The position numbers were made by a program, and so were the translations under genes. From positions 124,001-188,000 of the forward strand of contig CANMLW010000005.1 of assembly GCA_947498705.1 (NCBI GenBank): a stretch of DNA of 64,000 bases. The letters are read 5' to 3'. Positions 37,545-47,226 of this stretch are shown piece after piece. The notes beneath the pieces are model-generated. The model did not search any database, was not told the origin of the DNA, and worked only from the letters and a program-made list of their open reading frames with translations. The DNA comes from an uncultured Aquimarina sp. Lineage in GTDB: Bacteria > Bacteroidota > Bacteroidia > Flavobacteriales > Flavobacteriaceae. Within the stretch, counting starts at the first letter, position 1. Each line of letters starts with the position of its first letter.

Positions 37545-38363
37545 CTACTTTTGGTAAAACTCTTTTAAAACTATGTTTTTTCCTTCTATCAATCTTTTTA
37601 ATTCTTTCCGAATGTAATAACGGTGCATAAATCCGGTTAATACCACCAATCTTTTACCTTGATTTTGCTCTGCAGTTTTTAGAATATTTTTTGCCATGGT
37701 TTGATTTCTTAAATCCCAAAAATCTGCCCAAAGCTGGTATCCGTCTCGATAACTTATCTTTTCTCCGTTTGGTTTGGTATGAAAATGATTGGCAAATTCT
37801 TCTCGCGTGTTGGTAATCTTAGGAATCATTTTGTACTGATAAAATTGCCTTATTTCACAAAGACTGTCTGCCTTTTCGTTATTAAAATATTCTGCAGATT
37901 TGGATGCAATTTCTATCAAAGGATTTAAGTGATCTCTGTAGGTGTTTAGGATTTCTGATTCTGTTTTGGTCAGTAAATCAGCTTTATTTAGGCTATCTAG
38001 TAATCGAAATGTTAACTTATCTGTAGGACGCATTCCTTTATTTATTCTATATTGATTTCTACCTTCAAATTCATGCGGTCTAAACGCCACTTCAGGGTAT
38101 TTTTTTTGATATTTAAGAGAGGCAATTCCTTCATTTTCTTTGGGTTCCTTTTTGAACTTAAAATCTGCTGTATAATGAGAAGAATCTGATTCGTGTAAAA
38201 TAAAATCGGGTTGTACGTCTTCTAATATATCAAATAGGATATCTGCATTAAAATTGGGTACAGGTTTATGCTGAGTACCGATAACGATTATTTCTGTTGG
38301 TTTTTCTTTTTTACACGAAAGAATGACCACAGACAGTAGTGCAATTAGAATTCCCTTTTTCAT
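37545..38363 (-). CDS. lipoprotein, TraB/TIKI-like (DUF5694-like)
   Basis: Signal peptide with lipobox VVILSC (Cys17), so a lipoprotein of 272 residues. The mature part has features of the TIKI/TraB/GumN superfamily: an N-terminal GTQH motif, an acidic HESD segment after the second strand, the conserved RNQTMAKNI arginine/asparagine helix, and a C-terminal VLTGFMHRYYIRKEL strand-helix with histidine. Some members of that superfamily are metal-dependent proteases, but activity here is unproven. Monocistronic. Confidence 0.65.
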   Translation of the reverse strand: MKKGILIALLSVVILSCKKEKPTEIIVIGTQHKPVPNFNADILFDILEDVQPDFILHESDSSHYTADFKFKKEPKENEGIASLKYQKKYPEVAFRPHEFEGRNQYRINKGMRPTDKLTFRLLDSLNKADLLTKTESEILNTYRDHLNPLIEIASKSAEYFNNEKADSLCEIRQFYQYKMIPKITNTREEFANHFHTKPNGEKISYRDGYQLWADFWDLRNQTMAKNILKTAEQNQGKRLVVLTGFMHRYYIRKELKRLIEGKNIVLKEFYQK

Positions 38364-38497
38364 AATTTTTGATGTGATGAATTGATGTTTATTCTATAAG
38401 TAGAATCAGATAAAAAAAAGTTACAGGAAAAAGCATTAAAAATAGGAGAGATGATCAAAGATTTTTTACACTGGATACTTGATTTGTTAATGAATTT

Positions 38498-39250
38498 CTA
38501 TTGTTTTAAAATGCTATAAAGAACAGGTTTACTAGGAGAAGCATCATTTTCAAAAGGCGCAATTTGTAAATTAAGAAGGTAAATACCATCGTGGATACGA
38601 TCATTTACATAGATCATTTCGGTAATCGTAGCGTGATGTCTTGTGGCATTAGGGTAGTTCCAAAATGCTTTATGAGCAACCAATTTACCTTCATCTTTTT
38701 CTTTGTCTACAGAAGGTAAATCAATGAGCAAGTGATCAATATTCAGATTTCTGATATAAACAGCAGCTTCCTCGGTTAAATAAGGCCAATTGGAGTGAGA
38801 ATACTGTTGATTCTCTTTGTTTTTTGAGTTAGGTAGTGTTCTTATGATCAAAGCTTCGATAGGAGTATCCGAAATAGAATTTTTGAGCATATTTTTTGTG
38901 ATGACCAGATCATCTCCTTGTTTTTCTGGAGTTACCGTAATCACCTCTGCTATAAAATAGTATTGCTGTAATGCTTTGTTAATACTATGAAACTCGGATG
39001 TAATATGGCCTACACATTCGGTATGTGTGCCATGTGCATGTGGATTAAATAAGATAGTATTAAAATTAACAGCAGCCCCTTTAGATACCTTGCCAACCCA
39101 ATCTCCCATGGTAACCGGTGTTATTTGGGGTTCATCAATATACCATGCATTTACGTTTTCTTTAGAAGCTCTTAACGGGATAGAGATGTCCAAAGGTTTT
39201 GATAAATCAATTGTATAGGTTTGATGATTATAAGATATGGTAGTTAGCAT
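38498..39250 (-). CDS. cyclase/kynurenine formamidase-like hydrolase
   Basis: Metal-dependent hydrolase of the cyclase family (arylformamidase-like), 250 residues. The metal site motif HAHGTHTECVGHI (consensus HxGTHxDxPxH) is near residue 70. A second conserved block is LLIDLPSVDKEKDEG with the acidic triad and HKAFW, and the C-terminal MIYVNDRIHDGIYLLNLQ strand is typical. Whether it acts in tryptophan degradation is unknown; no other kyn genes are nearby. It lies 20 bases after hemW on the same strand. Confidence 0.85.
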   Translation of the reverse strand: MLTTISYNHQTYTIDLSKPLDISIPLRASKENVNAWYIDEPQITPVTMGDWVGKVSKGAAVNFNTILFNPHAHGTHTECVGHITSEFHSINKALQQYYFIAEVITVTPEKQGDDLVITKNMLKNSISDTPIEALIIRTLPNSKNKENQQYSHSNWPYLTEEAAVYIRNLNIDHLLIDLPSVDKEKDEGKLVAHKAFWNYPNATRHHATITEMIYVNDRIHDGIYLLNLQIAPFENDASPSKPVLYSILKQ

Positions 39251-39270
39251 ATTTACTTGATTGCATAATA

Positions 39271-40443
39271 TTACTCTAAATGTAACAAGAAAAGATCACT
39301 TGCAATGCCATCACATAAGAACTTTCCCTTTTGAGTCACCGATAATGTATCATTATCCAGAAAAACTAAGGAAGCGTCGATATGTTTTTGAGCTTGTTTA
39401 AGAAGGTACTCTTTATTGGTTGTGCCAAATTCGATTTCTATTTTTTGCAAAGATATTCCCCATATCGTACGCAGTCCCGTCATAACATACTCATTATACT
39501 TATCGGTAAGAGATAGGTTTTCTACTTCTTTAGGAAGCGCGTCTTGCTGTAAGGCCTGTATATATTTTGTGTTGTTATTGATATTCCAGCTACGTTGTTT
39601 GCCATTATAAGAATGTGCAGAAGGACCAATGCCTAAATAATGTTTTCCTTGCCAATAGGCAGTATTGTTTTTACTAAAAAAACCAGGTTTTCCGAAGTTT
39701 GATAATTCATAATGTACAAAACCTTCTTTGTTAAGAGTCTCGGTAAGAATTTTAAAATGCTCTTGAGCCAGTGAATCTTTTACTTCAGGAATTAGTCCTT
39801 TGTCTATTAATTTAGGTAAAGGGGTGTTAGGTTCTACGGTTAATGCATAACAGGAGATATGAGGTATTTTAAAATCTAAAGCAGCTTGTATATTTTGTTT
39901 CCATCGATCTATAGACATTCCGGGAATACCATAGATGAGGTCTATGGTGATATTTTCAAAATGCTGTGAGGCAAAGGATAGGCAATCTATAGCTTCTTTG
40001 GCATTATGGGCACGATTCATCATCGTTAAATCCTCTTCAAAAAAAGATTGGATTCCTATACTTAATCGATTGACCTTACTTTTTGATAATGCTATTATCT
40101 TTTCTTTATCAAGATCATCGGGATTGGCTTCTACAGTAATTTCTGCATCTTTTGCTATTTGATAGTGATGATCTATCGTTGTTATGATACCAGATAGCTC
40201 TTCTACAGATAATACTGTGGGGGTACCGCCACCAAAATAGATGGTTTGGATAATTTGATCACTATCTACTTCAGAATTTCGTAGTTTGATTTCATGACAG
40301 AGCGCAGCGATCATCTCCTCTTTTTTCTTCATCGAGGTAGAAAAGTGAAAATCACAATAGTGACAAGCTTGTTTGCAAAAGGGGATATGTATATAGATAC
40401 CGCTGATGAGATTGGATTTTAGAGTTAATATGGGTTTAGTCAC
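39271..40443 (-). CDS. hemW: radical SAM heme chaperone HemW
   Basis: HemW-type radical SAM protein, which binds heme and delivers it to membrane hemoproteins; it is often misannotated as coproporphyrinogen oxidase (HemN). The cluster motif C23-x3-C27-x2-C30 lies in IPFCKQACHYCDF, followed by YFGGGTPTVLS, and the HemN C-terminal domain ends the protein. It lacks the N-terminal HemN extension, as HemW does. The start is GTG at 40443; no in-frame ATG precedes the conserved GIYIHIPFC. It is 25 bases downstream of ruvC. Confidence 0.9.
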   Translation of the reverse strand: MTKPILTLKSNLISGIYIHIPFCKQACHYCDFHFSTSMKKKEEMIAALCHEIKLRNSEVDSDQIIQTIYFGGGTPTVLSVEELSGIITTIDHHYQIAKDAEITVEANPDDLDKEKIIALSKSKVNRLSIGIQSFFEEDLTMMNRAHNAKEAIDCLSFASQHFENITIDLIYGIPGMSIDRWKQNIQAALDFKIPHISCYALTVEPNTPLPKLIDKGLIPEVKDSLAQEHFKILTETLNKEGFVHYELSNFGKPGFFSKNNTAYWQGKHYLGIGPSAHSYNGKQRSWNINNNTKYIQALQQDALPKEVENLSLTDKYNEYVMTGLRTIWGISLQKIEIEFGTTNKEYLLKQAQKHIDASLVFLDNDTLSVTQKGKFLCDGIASDLFLLHLE

Positions 40444-40468
40444 AATATTAGTATAGACTAATAATGAC

Positions 40469-41047
40469 TCATTTCTTTATTCGTTTTTCGTTTTGTTTTA
40501 CAAAAGCTGCCCAACCGCTATAACTTTTACCTACAATATCAGCTCTTCCCATATTATAGAAATGACATACCGCTGCGGCAAGTCCATCTGTAGAATCCAG
40601 GTTTTTGGGTAATGTTTTTATTTTTAATAGGCTTTGTAGCATTTTGGCCACTTGCTCTTTGCTGGCATTACCATTACCTGTAATTGCCATTTTAATTTTT
40701 TTTGGAGAATATTCTGTAATAGGCACTTCACGACTTAATCCTGCAGCCATGGCGACTCCTTGCGCACGCCCCAATTTGAGCATCGATTGTACGTTTTTTC
40801 CAAAGAAAGGAGCTTCGATTGCGATTTCATCTGGGTGATAAGTATCAATAAGCTCTATCGTACGTTCAAAAATATGTTTAAGCTTGACATAATGATCATC
40901 ATACTTACCAAGTTGTAGCTCATTTAACTGTAAGAAAGACATTTTTTTGTTAAGAACTTTGATCAACCCAAACCCCATAATTGTTGTTCCCGGATCAATT
41001 CCTAATATGATTTTTTCGTTTTCCAAAGAAGCAGTGTGTTTATGCAA
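40469..41047 (-). CDS. ruvC: Holliday junction resolvase RuvC
   Basis: Homodimeric endonuclease that resolves Holliday junctions with RuvAB. The RNase-H-fold catalytic acids are visible: D18 in LGIDPGTT, the Glu in IAIEAPFFGKN, and the Asp pair in NLDSTDGLAAAVCH. 192 residues is normal. It probably forms an operon with hemW and the cyclase gene, an arrangement I recall from other Flavobacteriaceae. Confidence 0.96.
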   Translation of the reverse strand: MHKHTASLENEKIILGIDPGTTIMGFGLIKVLNKKMSFLQLNELQLGKYDDHYVKLKHIFERTIELIDTYHPDEIAIEAPFFGKNVQSMLKLGRAQGVAMAAGLSREVPITEYSPKKIKMAITGNGNASKEQVAKMLQSLLKIKTLPKNLDSTDGLAAAVCHFYNMGRADIVGKSYSGWAAFVKQNEKRIKK

Positions 41048-41285
41048 AGCTACGCAATAAAACTGGTATTCGATTAGGAAGAAGTTTAAATGTATGGATA
41101 GTTGTAAATCACTATTTTTGAATAACCATAGGTAAAATAGGATTGTTTTTTTTACTAAAAATTATATATAATTGCATAAAATATAAATATTTATGGTTGT
41201 ACCTTCAATAATATTTGAGAGGTATACTAAAATGATCATGTTATTTTAAATTTTATATATAGCATGATTTGTTACTAAATAATAA

Positions 41286-42104
41286 ATGTACTTGATGAAT
41301 TATTTAATAGGGGCAGTTATATGTTGTTATCTGATATGGTTAGGGATTCAAAACTATAAAAAACATAAAGAATATAACAGAAAACTGAAAGAGAGCTTAG
41401 ATGATGAATATGTTCTTGATCCAGAAACAAATGCAAAACTTACTTTGGAGCAAGCCGAAAATGGACATTGGGGTGAAAAAGAAAATGAATTAGGAATCAT
41501 GTCCGAGGCAGATATTGATACACTGTATACGGAGGAAGAAAAGGAAATGGCAAGAACTGCTAACTATTTGAAAAAAAAATGTTTGAAATTAGAACTGGAT
41601 AGTGAGCAATGGGCTATACTTACACAGACCAATATTTTTAATCGATATAATGATTTTAGGATTTATAAGCCTTTTAAAATAAAAAATAGTAATGGGATAT
41701 TCTTTTTTACAGACATTGAAATTGGATCAGATGAAGGAGCACCGCACAGGGTGAGCTTTTATGCCTCTGGGCAACAATTAATGTTTTGGTTACTGGTCGA
41801 TGTAGATCTTGGTCATTATTATTTTAGTGATAAAACAGCTGCGGGAAAAATTATAGATAAGATAAAAAGGAGTAATGATTTAAATCTAAAAAGACATGAA
41901 ACAGTTTGCTTTAGAAGAACAGAGAATATTGATTATGTAGAACGAATTATAAAATTTTTTGAAGTAGAAAAAGGTTTTGAAATAGAATTTATGGACAACA
42001 ATATTTTTATAAAAAACTTTAAATATCCAAATTTAGAAGATGTACATAGAATAGAAAGAATTGTATCTAGTTTAGAAGAGATCAGTAGTAACTTTAGAAG
42101 TTAA
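41286..42104 (+). CDS. hypothetical membrane-anchored protein
   Basis: No family recognised. Residues 1-20 are a single membrane helix (second in-frame ATG at 41295), followed by a charged linker and a mixed alpha/beta domain of about 200 residues (EEKEMARTANYLKKKCLKLELD, GIFFFTDIEIGSDEG, ISSLEEISSNFRS-like end). The topology suggests a small cytoplasmic domain on the inner membrane. The 238-base region upstream, after ruvC, is AT-rich and has no visible feature. Confidence 0.65.
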   Translation: MYLMNYLIGAVICCYLIWLGIQNYKKHKEYNRKLKESLDDEYVLDPETNAKLTLEQAENGHWGEKENELGIMSEADIDTLYTEEEKEMARTANYLKKKCLKLELDSEQWAILTQTNIFNRYNDFRIYKPFKIKNSNGIFFFTDIEIGSDEGAPHRVSFYASGQQLMFWLLVDVDLGHYYFSDKTAAGKIIDKIKRSNDLNLKRHETVCFRRTENIDYVERIIKFFEVEKGFEIEFMDNNIFIKNFKYPNLEDVHRIERIVSSLEEISSNFRS

Positions 42105-42105
42105 A

Positions 42106-42585
42106 TTAATCAATATGCAGTACTATAGGAAGCTTATAAACGGTAGTCACAGGAGTTCCTCTGGTATGTGCTGGTTTCACCTTTGGTAAAGAGTGAATAC
42201 TATTTTCTAACCATTTTTTTAGATCAGGGATTTGGTTTTCGACCCTGGTAGGAAGTATAAAATTCTCTAATATAATTTCTCCTTTATGTGTAATGAGCAG
42301 CGGTACCCATATTGTATCATCAATAGCTTCTTTAACAACAATAGTATGTGCTATAAGGTGATCATAAATATGTGTAGTGATTGTATTTTGAAAACATTGT
42401 TCTAGTGCTTCTTCAGGGGTTGCTTTACAAACTTCGAACAATGGTGGTTGTTCTACTGCAGTTTTGTTGAGTTTTTTTAGAGTTTCGTTTACGATCTCGT
42501 TTTTGTGTTCTTTTTTAAGCACAAAATGGTCGCAAGATACTAACGTAAAAAGTAATACACCTATATACCAATTTTTTATACTCAT
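42106..42585 (-). CDS. lipoprotein with TonB-C-like fold
   Basis: ATG 42585 gives a clean lipoprotein signal (MSIKNWYIGVLLFTLVSC); an earlier ATG at 42612 adds nine residues. The mature part shows the pattern of flavobacterial TonB C-terminal-like domains: PPLFEVCKATPEEALEQC, the FQNTITTHIYDHL helix, and paired beta strands ending LPKVKPAHTRGTPV. With no membrane helix it cannot be a standard TonB. It is last in the BlaI-led locus; the first ATG is 30 bases after the TPR gene's stop. Confidence 0.65.
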   Translation of the reverse strand: MSIKNWYIGVLLFTLVSCDHFVLKKEHKNEIVNETLKKLNKTAVEQPPLFEVCKATPEEALEQCFQNTITTHIYDHLIAHTIVVKEAIDDTIWVPLLITHKGEIILENFILPTRVENQIPDLKKWLENSIHSLPKVKPAHTRGTPVTTVYKLPIVLHID

Positions 42586-42642
42586 TATCCGCAAACTATT
42601 TCGGATTGCCAAGCTACATAATTTTTTCTAGAGTAGGAAAAG

Positions 42643-43815
42643 TTAGTTACTTTTGGTGTGTAAGCTAATTTCTTTTTCTAATTGAAGTACTCTTTTCTTT
42701 ATTCTAGATGTGAAAAAAGCTAACTCTTGGTCAGATTCGAATTTTTTTAGATAAGTGTTGTAATACTTTAGTTTGATTTTAGGGTCTTTGTAATAAGAAT
42801 CTGCTAACATGGCTAATTGATACTGCCCTCTGGCAAAATTAGGATTTTCTTTAAGAGAGCGTTTGGTATATTTTATGGCTTGTTCCCAATTTTCCTGAAA
42901 TCGGTATACGATGGCTATCGTATATAAATCTTCTTCTATAGGGAGGTCTTTTAATTTGAGTGCCATATGATAGTATTTGAGCGCTTCATCATATTTCTGT
43001 AACGATAGATATTGATGTGCCAAAGAAGTATATAAACCATGAGATTTGTTATAGTGATTTATCACTTCGTGAAAGTGAAGGGTTGCTTTTTTATGTGCAT
43101 AGGTTTTGCTATAGCACAGCGCTAGTTTTGTATGTACAAATTCATTTTTTTGATTGAGATCCAATAATTTTTCAAAATAGGGGAGAGCAGCATAATAATT
43201 TTCTTGTAACAGAAAACTTTGGCCCAAAACGCTAAGCAGTTCTACATTTTCTGGATACGAATGCAAACCAAGATTTGCGGTTTCCCATACGATATCATAA
43301 TCTCTCTTTTTTAAATGATATTTGGCAATCTCAAAACAACTTTTTTGATGTGTAGTGTCTAATCGAAATGCTTCTTTAAAAAATGAAATCGCAAGAGTAT
43401 CCTTCCTTTTTTTCTTCACAATGCCCAATCGATATTGAAAATCTGGATTGCCTGGATATTTAGTAACAAGAGTGCTATAAAGACTATCTGCGGTTTCATA
43501 CTTTCCTGTGTTTGTCAGCAGTTTTGCATAGGCTATTTTTGTTGATAGCTCTACATCATCCAATGCTAGTACTTGCTTGTAATGTTTTAAAGCATCTGTA
43601 TAGGTGCCTTTGGCTTTATGAGCTCGTGCTATTTGAAGCTTGATGTATTTGGTTTTTAGGGATGTTTTTTCATATGCTTTTATAGCATGAGCATAATTTC
43701 CAATGTGATATAGACTATCTGCTTTGGCTACACCAATATTTTGAGCATTAATATGAATATGATAAGAAAAAAATACGGTGATATACAGTAAGAGATGTTT
43801 ACGACTTATGATCAT
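42643..43815 (-). CDS. secreted TPR-repeat protein
   Basis: Exported protein with about nine TPR units across residues 25-375 (for example YHIGNYAHAIKAYEKTSLK, NFARGQYQLAMLADSYYKDP). ATG 43815 is chosen because it begins a clear signal peptide (SRKHLLLYITVFFSYHIHINAQ); a frame-open extension to 43863 would overlap the previous gene. The signal peptide plus the next residues (AQN..VAK) are nearly the same as in the unrelated SPOR protein just upstream, pointing to exchange of the 5' end. Presumably a periplasmic scaffold. Confidence 0.8.
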   Translation of the reverse strand: MIISRKHLLLYITVFFSYHIHINAQNIGVAKADSLYHIGNYAHAIKAYEKTSLKTKYIKLQIARAHKAKGTYTDALKHYKQVLALDDVELSTKIAYAKLLTNTGKYETADSLYSTLVTKYPGNPDFQYRLGIVKKKRKDTLAISFFKEAFRLDTTHQKSCFEIAKYHLKKRDYDIVWETANLGLHSYPENVELLSVLGQSFLLQENYYAALPYFEKLLDLNQKNEFVHTKLALCYSKTYAHKKATLHFHEVINHYNKSHGLYTSLAHQYLSLQKYDEALKYYHMALKLKDLPIEEDLYTIAIVYRFQENWEQAIKYTKRSLKENPNFARGQYQLAMLADSYYKDPKIKLKYYNTYLKKFESDQELAFFTSRIKKRVLQLEKEISLHTKSN

Positions 43816-43819
43816 ATGT

Positions 43820-44554
43820 TTAATGTACTTTAAAAACAAACAAGCTTTCATTATAAGTGCCATTTACATTAGAAAAAAACATCTTTTCGAGATCTTTTAA
43901 TTCATCAAAACGTTTTATATAGGCATAAAAAAATCCATTTTGTGGGTTTTTGAAATATTTAAGAGGTAATCCCTTTTTTTTGAATTTTTCGAGGGTTTTG
44001 TCAAGATATTCCTGTCTTCCAAAAAGATTTGTTACCAGATAATATCCAAGTTCGATAGTATTGTCTTCGAGTGCTGATAAATGTATATCTATGATGTTTT
44101 CCTCTTGTATGCCTTTAGTCCTAATTTCCTTTTTTGATTCGATAGTTACTTTTGTAATGATTATGTGTTCATTATATTTTCCATTCATACCCGATGCCTT
44201 CATTTTTTGCGCCTCTTCTATAGTAGAATAACTAGCAAGGTATATGATAAAATACCCATAAAGTGTTTCATAAAAATTGGGTTGTAATCCTAGTTGTTTT
44301 AGCCTCTCAATTTCATTATTAAGATCTTTTTGAGAAGAGACCCCTCCTGTTTCCAAATAATATCTTGCTTTTAGGTTTTGATTTTCTGAAATCGTTTCAC
44401 TAAAAGCACTTTCTTTCTGATTGTCGGATGTTTCTTTTTTTTCAGTACTTTCTTTTACAGTTTTGGCAACAATAGTATTTTGAGCTTTGGTCTGAAAATG
44501 ATAAGAAAAAAATAATACAATATATAGTAAGAGTTGATTGCGACTCATGTCCAT
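43820..44554 (-). CDS. secreted protein with two SPOR-like repeats
   Basis: 244 residues: a signal peptide (to about residue 25), a low-complexity linker, and two repeats (about 60-140 and 170-244) of the form (A/G)YYLxTxxxxx..L..E...LK..GL...YF, ending SNVNGTYNESL. These correspond closely to the second and third SPOR-like repeats of the upstream M56 protein, so this gene is a copy of its tail given a new signal peptide. SPOR domains usually bind denuded peptidoglycan glycans. It starts four bases after the M56 stop. Confidence 0.75.
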   Translation of the reverse strand: MDMSRNQLLLYIVLFFSYHFQTKAQNTIVAKTVKESTEKKETSDNQKESAFSETISENQNLKARYYLETGGVSSQKDLNNEIERLKQLGLQPNFYETLYGYFIIYLASYSTIEEAQKMKASGMNGKYNEHIIITKVTIESKKEIRTKGIQEENIIDIHLSALEDNTIELGYYLVTNLFGRQEYLDKTLEKFKKKGLPLKYFKNPQNGFFYAYIKRFDELKDLEKMFFSNVNGTYNESLFVFKVH

Positions 44555-44558
44555 GATT

Positions 44559-47177
44559 TTAATAGATTTTTAGAATAAACAACTCACCATAATACCTGTC
44601 ATTTATGTTCGAGAAAAGCATCTTTTTGGCTTCTTCTAATTGATCGTATCGTTCTATATAAGTATAAAAATATCCATCTTTCGGGTTTTTAAAATATTTA
44701 AGAGGAATTCCTATTTTGTTAAATTTTTTCATTGCTTTCTCAAGATATTCATTTCTCTTAAAAATATGGGTTATTAGATAATACCCGAGTTCAATCTTGT
44801 TGTCTTTAAGTTTAGATAAATGTACACTTAATAAATCCTCATCTTTTATATCATAAGATTTGGCCTTCTTTTTTGGTTCGATAGTTATTTTCGAAATATT
44901 TAAATTTCCATTATACATCCCATTCATACCTGATGCTTTCATTCGTTTTGCCTCTTCTAAAGTGGGGTAACTTGCAAGATATGTAATAAAATAGCCATAT
45001 AACGTTTCATAAAAATTGGGTTGTACTCCTAATTTTTTTAACCTCTCCATTTCATTATCAAGATCCTTTTGATTCGAGAATCCCCCTGTTTCTAAATAAT
45101 ACCCTGCTTTTAGATTTTGATTTTCAGAAATCATTCTGGTAGATATACGTTCTTTCTGATAGTTGGAAGCTTCTTTTTTTGAATCACTTTCTTTTACAGA
45201 TGTCTTGTCAACTTTAAGAATAGATAAAGGCGAAAGGTAAAGACCATTCATATTAGAAATTTTTAGCTTCCTCGCTTCTTTTAGACTATTATAGGGACCG
45301 AAATGAAGTAATAATTCATAATCAGGGTCTATAAAAAGTTTAGGGTTAAGTCCTTTTTCTTTTAATTCTTGTTGTATCGTTTTAACTCTTTCTTTATTAA
45401 AAAAAGGAGAAGTTATTAGATAATATCCCACTTTTAGGTTGTTTTGATTGTTCTCAGGAAGAAATACACCTACAGATTCTTCATCAGAAGTTTCTAGATT
45501 GTTATAATCCTCATCAGAAAAATCTTCTCGATAATGTTTGTTTTTAAAAAACATAGGAAGCATATAGGAAACGGTAATTTTTTTTCCATTTTTTTCTCCC
45601 GGAATCATACGAGGGAGTAATTTAAATATTCTTTTTGCTTCGAGGTAAGGTTCTGGAATAGGCAGATTAAACTTTAAATCTACAATTTTCCCTAACGTAT
45701 CAATTTTAAATCTAATTTGACCTTCTAATTCAGACATATGAGGATACGTTTTAAAAATGTCATGATCAAAGTTAGAAGCTACAAAATCACTAATTTCATT
45801 AGAAACACACTTTTTTATTTTATAATTTTCTAAAAGACCTTTGCATGCTTCTGTAGAAGGTACTTTATCAATACCAGAAATGTTATAAGGTGTTAATTCT
45901 GGCAAATTAATTCTGATTTGCCTTACCATTCTAACATCCGCTACGATACTTTCTATTAATACTATATTCCATCCGTTCATTGTTCTGAAAGGTTGAGAGA
46001 TCTCACCTTCTTTAAGAGATAAAACAACTTTTAAGAGCTGCGCGTCTGTAAACTTTTCATCTTTGGAGATATATATAATATCTCTCATACTTCTATTGTT
46101 ATGGAGATCTGCGAATTCCTTAAAACTAGCTCCATTTTCAACATTTGTCTTAATTTCTATAAGTTGATCAACAATTTTTTTGTCATCCAAATCCAAGGTA
46201 TCTTTGATTGCTATATCAGAAATTTGTGATCTATCATTTTCTGAAAATAAGGTATTGGTGTCATCTTCTGACTTATTAGCAAAAGACGAAACAATAAGCA
46301 TAGTCCCCAAAATAGGAATGAGTAGCAGGTATTTAAATTTTGCAATAGTTTTGGATTGAGATTTTTGTAACATGGTTATTCGCTTTTTGAGTAGGGATTG
46401 ATTAAAAAATTGATTGATAAAATCGATATCTTCGGTTTCAAAAGTGGTATGCAATAGTTGTTCGTAGTATTTTCTTTTTCCCAAAACATCCACGCTTTTT
46501 GAATCAGCAATGTATTCGTGTAGTGTATCTATTCTGGATTGATAAACATAAATAAGTGGATTAAACCAAAAAATGATTTTTAAGAATTCGAACCATAACA
46601 AATCCAAGGTGTGTTTTTGACGTAAATGAACAATTTCATGAATAATAATTTGCTCTTTTTCTTTTGGGGTTAATTGATCCCCTAGATACACGGCATTGAA
46701 AAAAGAAAAAGCATCTTTGTTATTGGGAATAGTAAATACCTTGTAACCTTCAATTTTATGATAAAACGCTTTTTTACATAATGCTTTAAGTCGAAAAACT
46801 CTTTGCACAAATCTAAAGAGCATAAATGCCACAACAATACCATACACTAATATCCACCAATTGATCGATTCAAAAGAAAAGTAGTTAGAAGAGTGACTAA
46901 TAACCTGGCTAACCTCTGTTGTGGTGCTACTAATAGGTGCTGCTTCTTGTATAGGAGATTGTCCAATAACAATAACGGGTAACTTAACCACATACTCCGC
47001 TGGAATGGTTTCTGGTATACTTTTAACCCTAATGAAAGGTAAAACAAAAGATAATGCCGATGTGGCTAGTAAATACAATCTATTTAAAGAGAAAAAGGTG
47101 TCTTTTTTATGAAATAGATCATATGCGATCAAAAATAGCAATTGAAAGATTATTATATATAAGATGTAGTTTATCAT
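44559..47177 (-). CDS. BlaR1-like M56 protease with PpiC-, TonB-C- and SPOR-like regions
   Basis: 872 residues. The membrane M56 part has H180-E-I-V-H184, FWFNPLIYVYQ and HEYIADSKS, with the last helix near 287-305. The periplasmic part, roughly: a parvulin/PpiC-like segment (330-415, KEGEISQPFRTMNGWNIVLIE), a TonB-C-like domain (440-550, GQIRFKIDTLGKIVDLKF), and three SPOR-like repeats (575-645, 685-760, 795-870). It is a close tandem paralog of the next upstream gene. Likely a signal-transducing membrane protease for BlaI, sensing the cell wall through SPOR; this is inference. Confidence 0.82.
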   Translation of the reverse strand: MINYILYIIIFQLLFLIAYDLFHKKDTFFSLNRLYLLATSALSFVLPFIRVKSIPETIPAEYVVKLPVIVIGQSPIQEAAPISSTTTEVSQVISHSSNYFSFESINWWILVYGIVVAFMLFRFVQRVFRLKALCKKAFYHKIEGYKVFTIPNNKDAFSFFNAVYLGDQLTPKEKEQIIIHEIVHLRQKHTLDLLWFEFLKIIFWFNPLIYVYQSRIDTLHEYIADSKSVDVLGKRKYYEQLLHTTFETEDIDFINQFFNQSLLKKRITMLQKSQSKTIAKFKYLLLIPILGTMLIVSSFANKSEDDTNTLFSENDRSQISDIAIKDTLDLDDKKIVDQLIEIKTNVENGASFKEFADLHNNRSMRDIIYISKDEKFTDAQLLKVVLSLKEGEISQPFRTMNGWNIVLIESIVADVRMVRQIRINLPELTPYNISGIDKVPSTEACKGLLENYKIKKCVSNEISDFVASNFDHDIFKTYPHMSELEGQIRFKIDTLGKIVDLKFNLPIPEPYLEAKRIFKLLPRMIPGEKNGKKITVSYMLPMFFKNKHYREDFSDEDYNNLETSDEESVGVFLPENNQNNLKVGYYLITSPFFNKERVKTIQQELKEKGLNPKLFIDPDYELLLHFGPYNSLKEARKLKISNMNGLYLSPLSILKVDKTSVKESDSKKEASNYQKERISTRMISENQNLKAGYYLETGGFSNQKDLDNEMERLKKLGVQPNFYETLYGYFITYLASYPTLEEAKRMKASGMNGMYNGNLNISKITIEPKKKAKSYDIKDEDLLSVHLSKLKDNKIELGYYLITHIFKRNEYLEKAMKKFNKIGIPLKYFKNPKDGYFYTYIERYDQLEEAKKMLFSNINDRYYGELFILKIY

Positions 47178-47226
47178 GGCTAAAAACTTTTTCTCCTTAA
47201 ATAGGTTGTTGTGTTAGATAATATTG

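Noticed and set aside
39271..40443. Coproporphyrinogen III oxidase HemN
   Set aside because: The protein lacks the long N-terminal extension of HemN and fits the shorter HemW chaperone type.
41048..41285. AT-rich gap after ruvC as a possible replication origin or small RNA gene
   Set aside because: No DnaA-box cluster, hairpin with T-run or conserved element could be seen.
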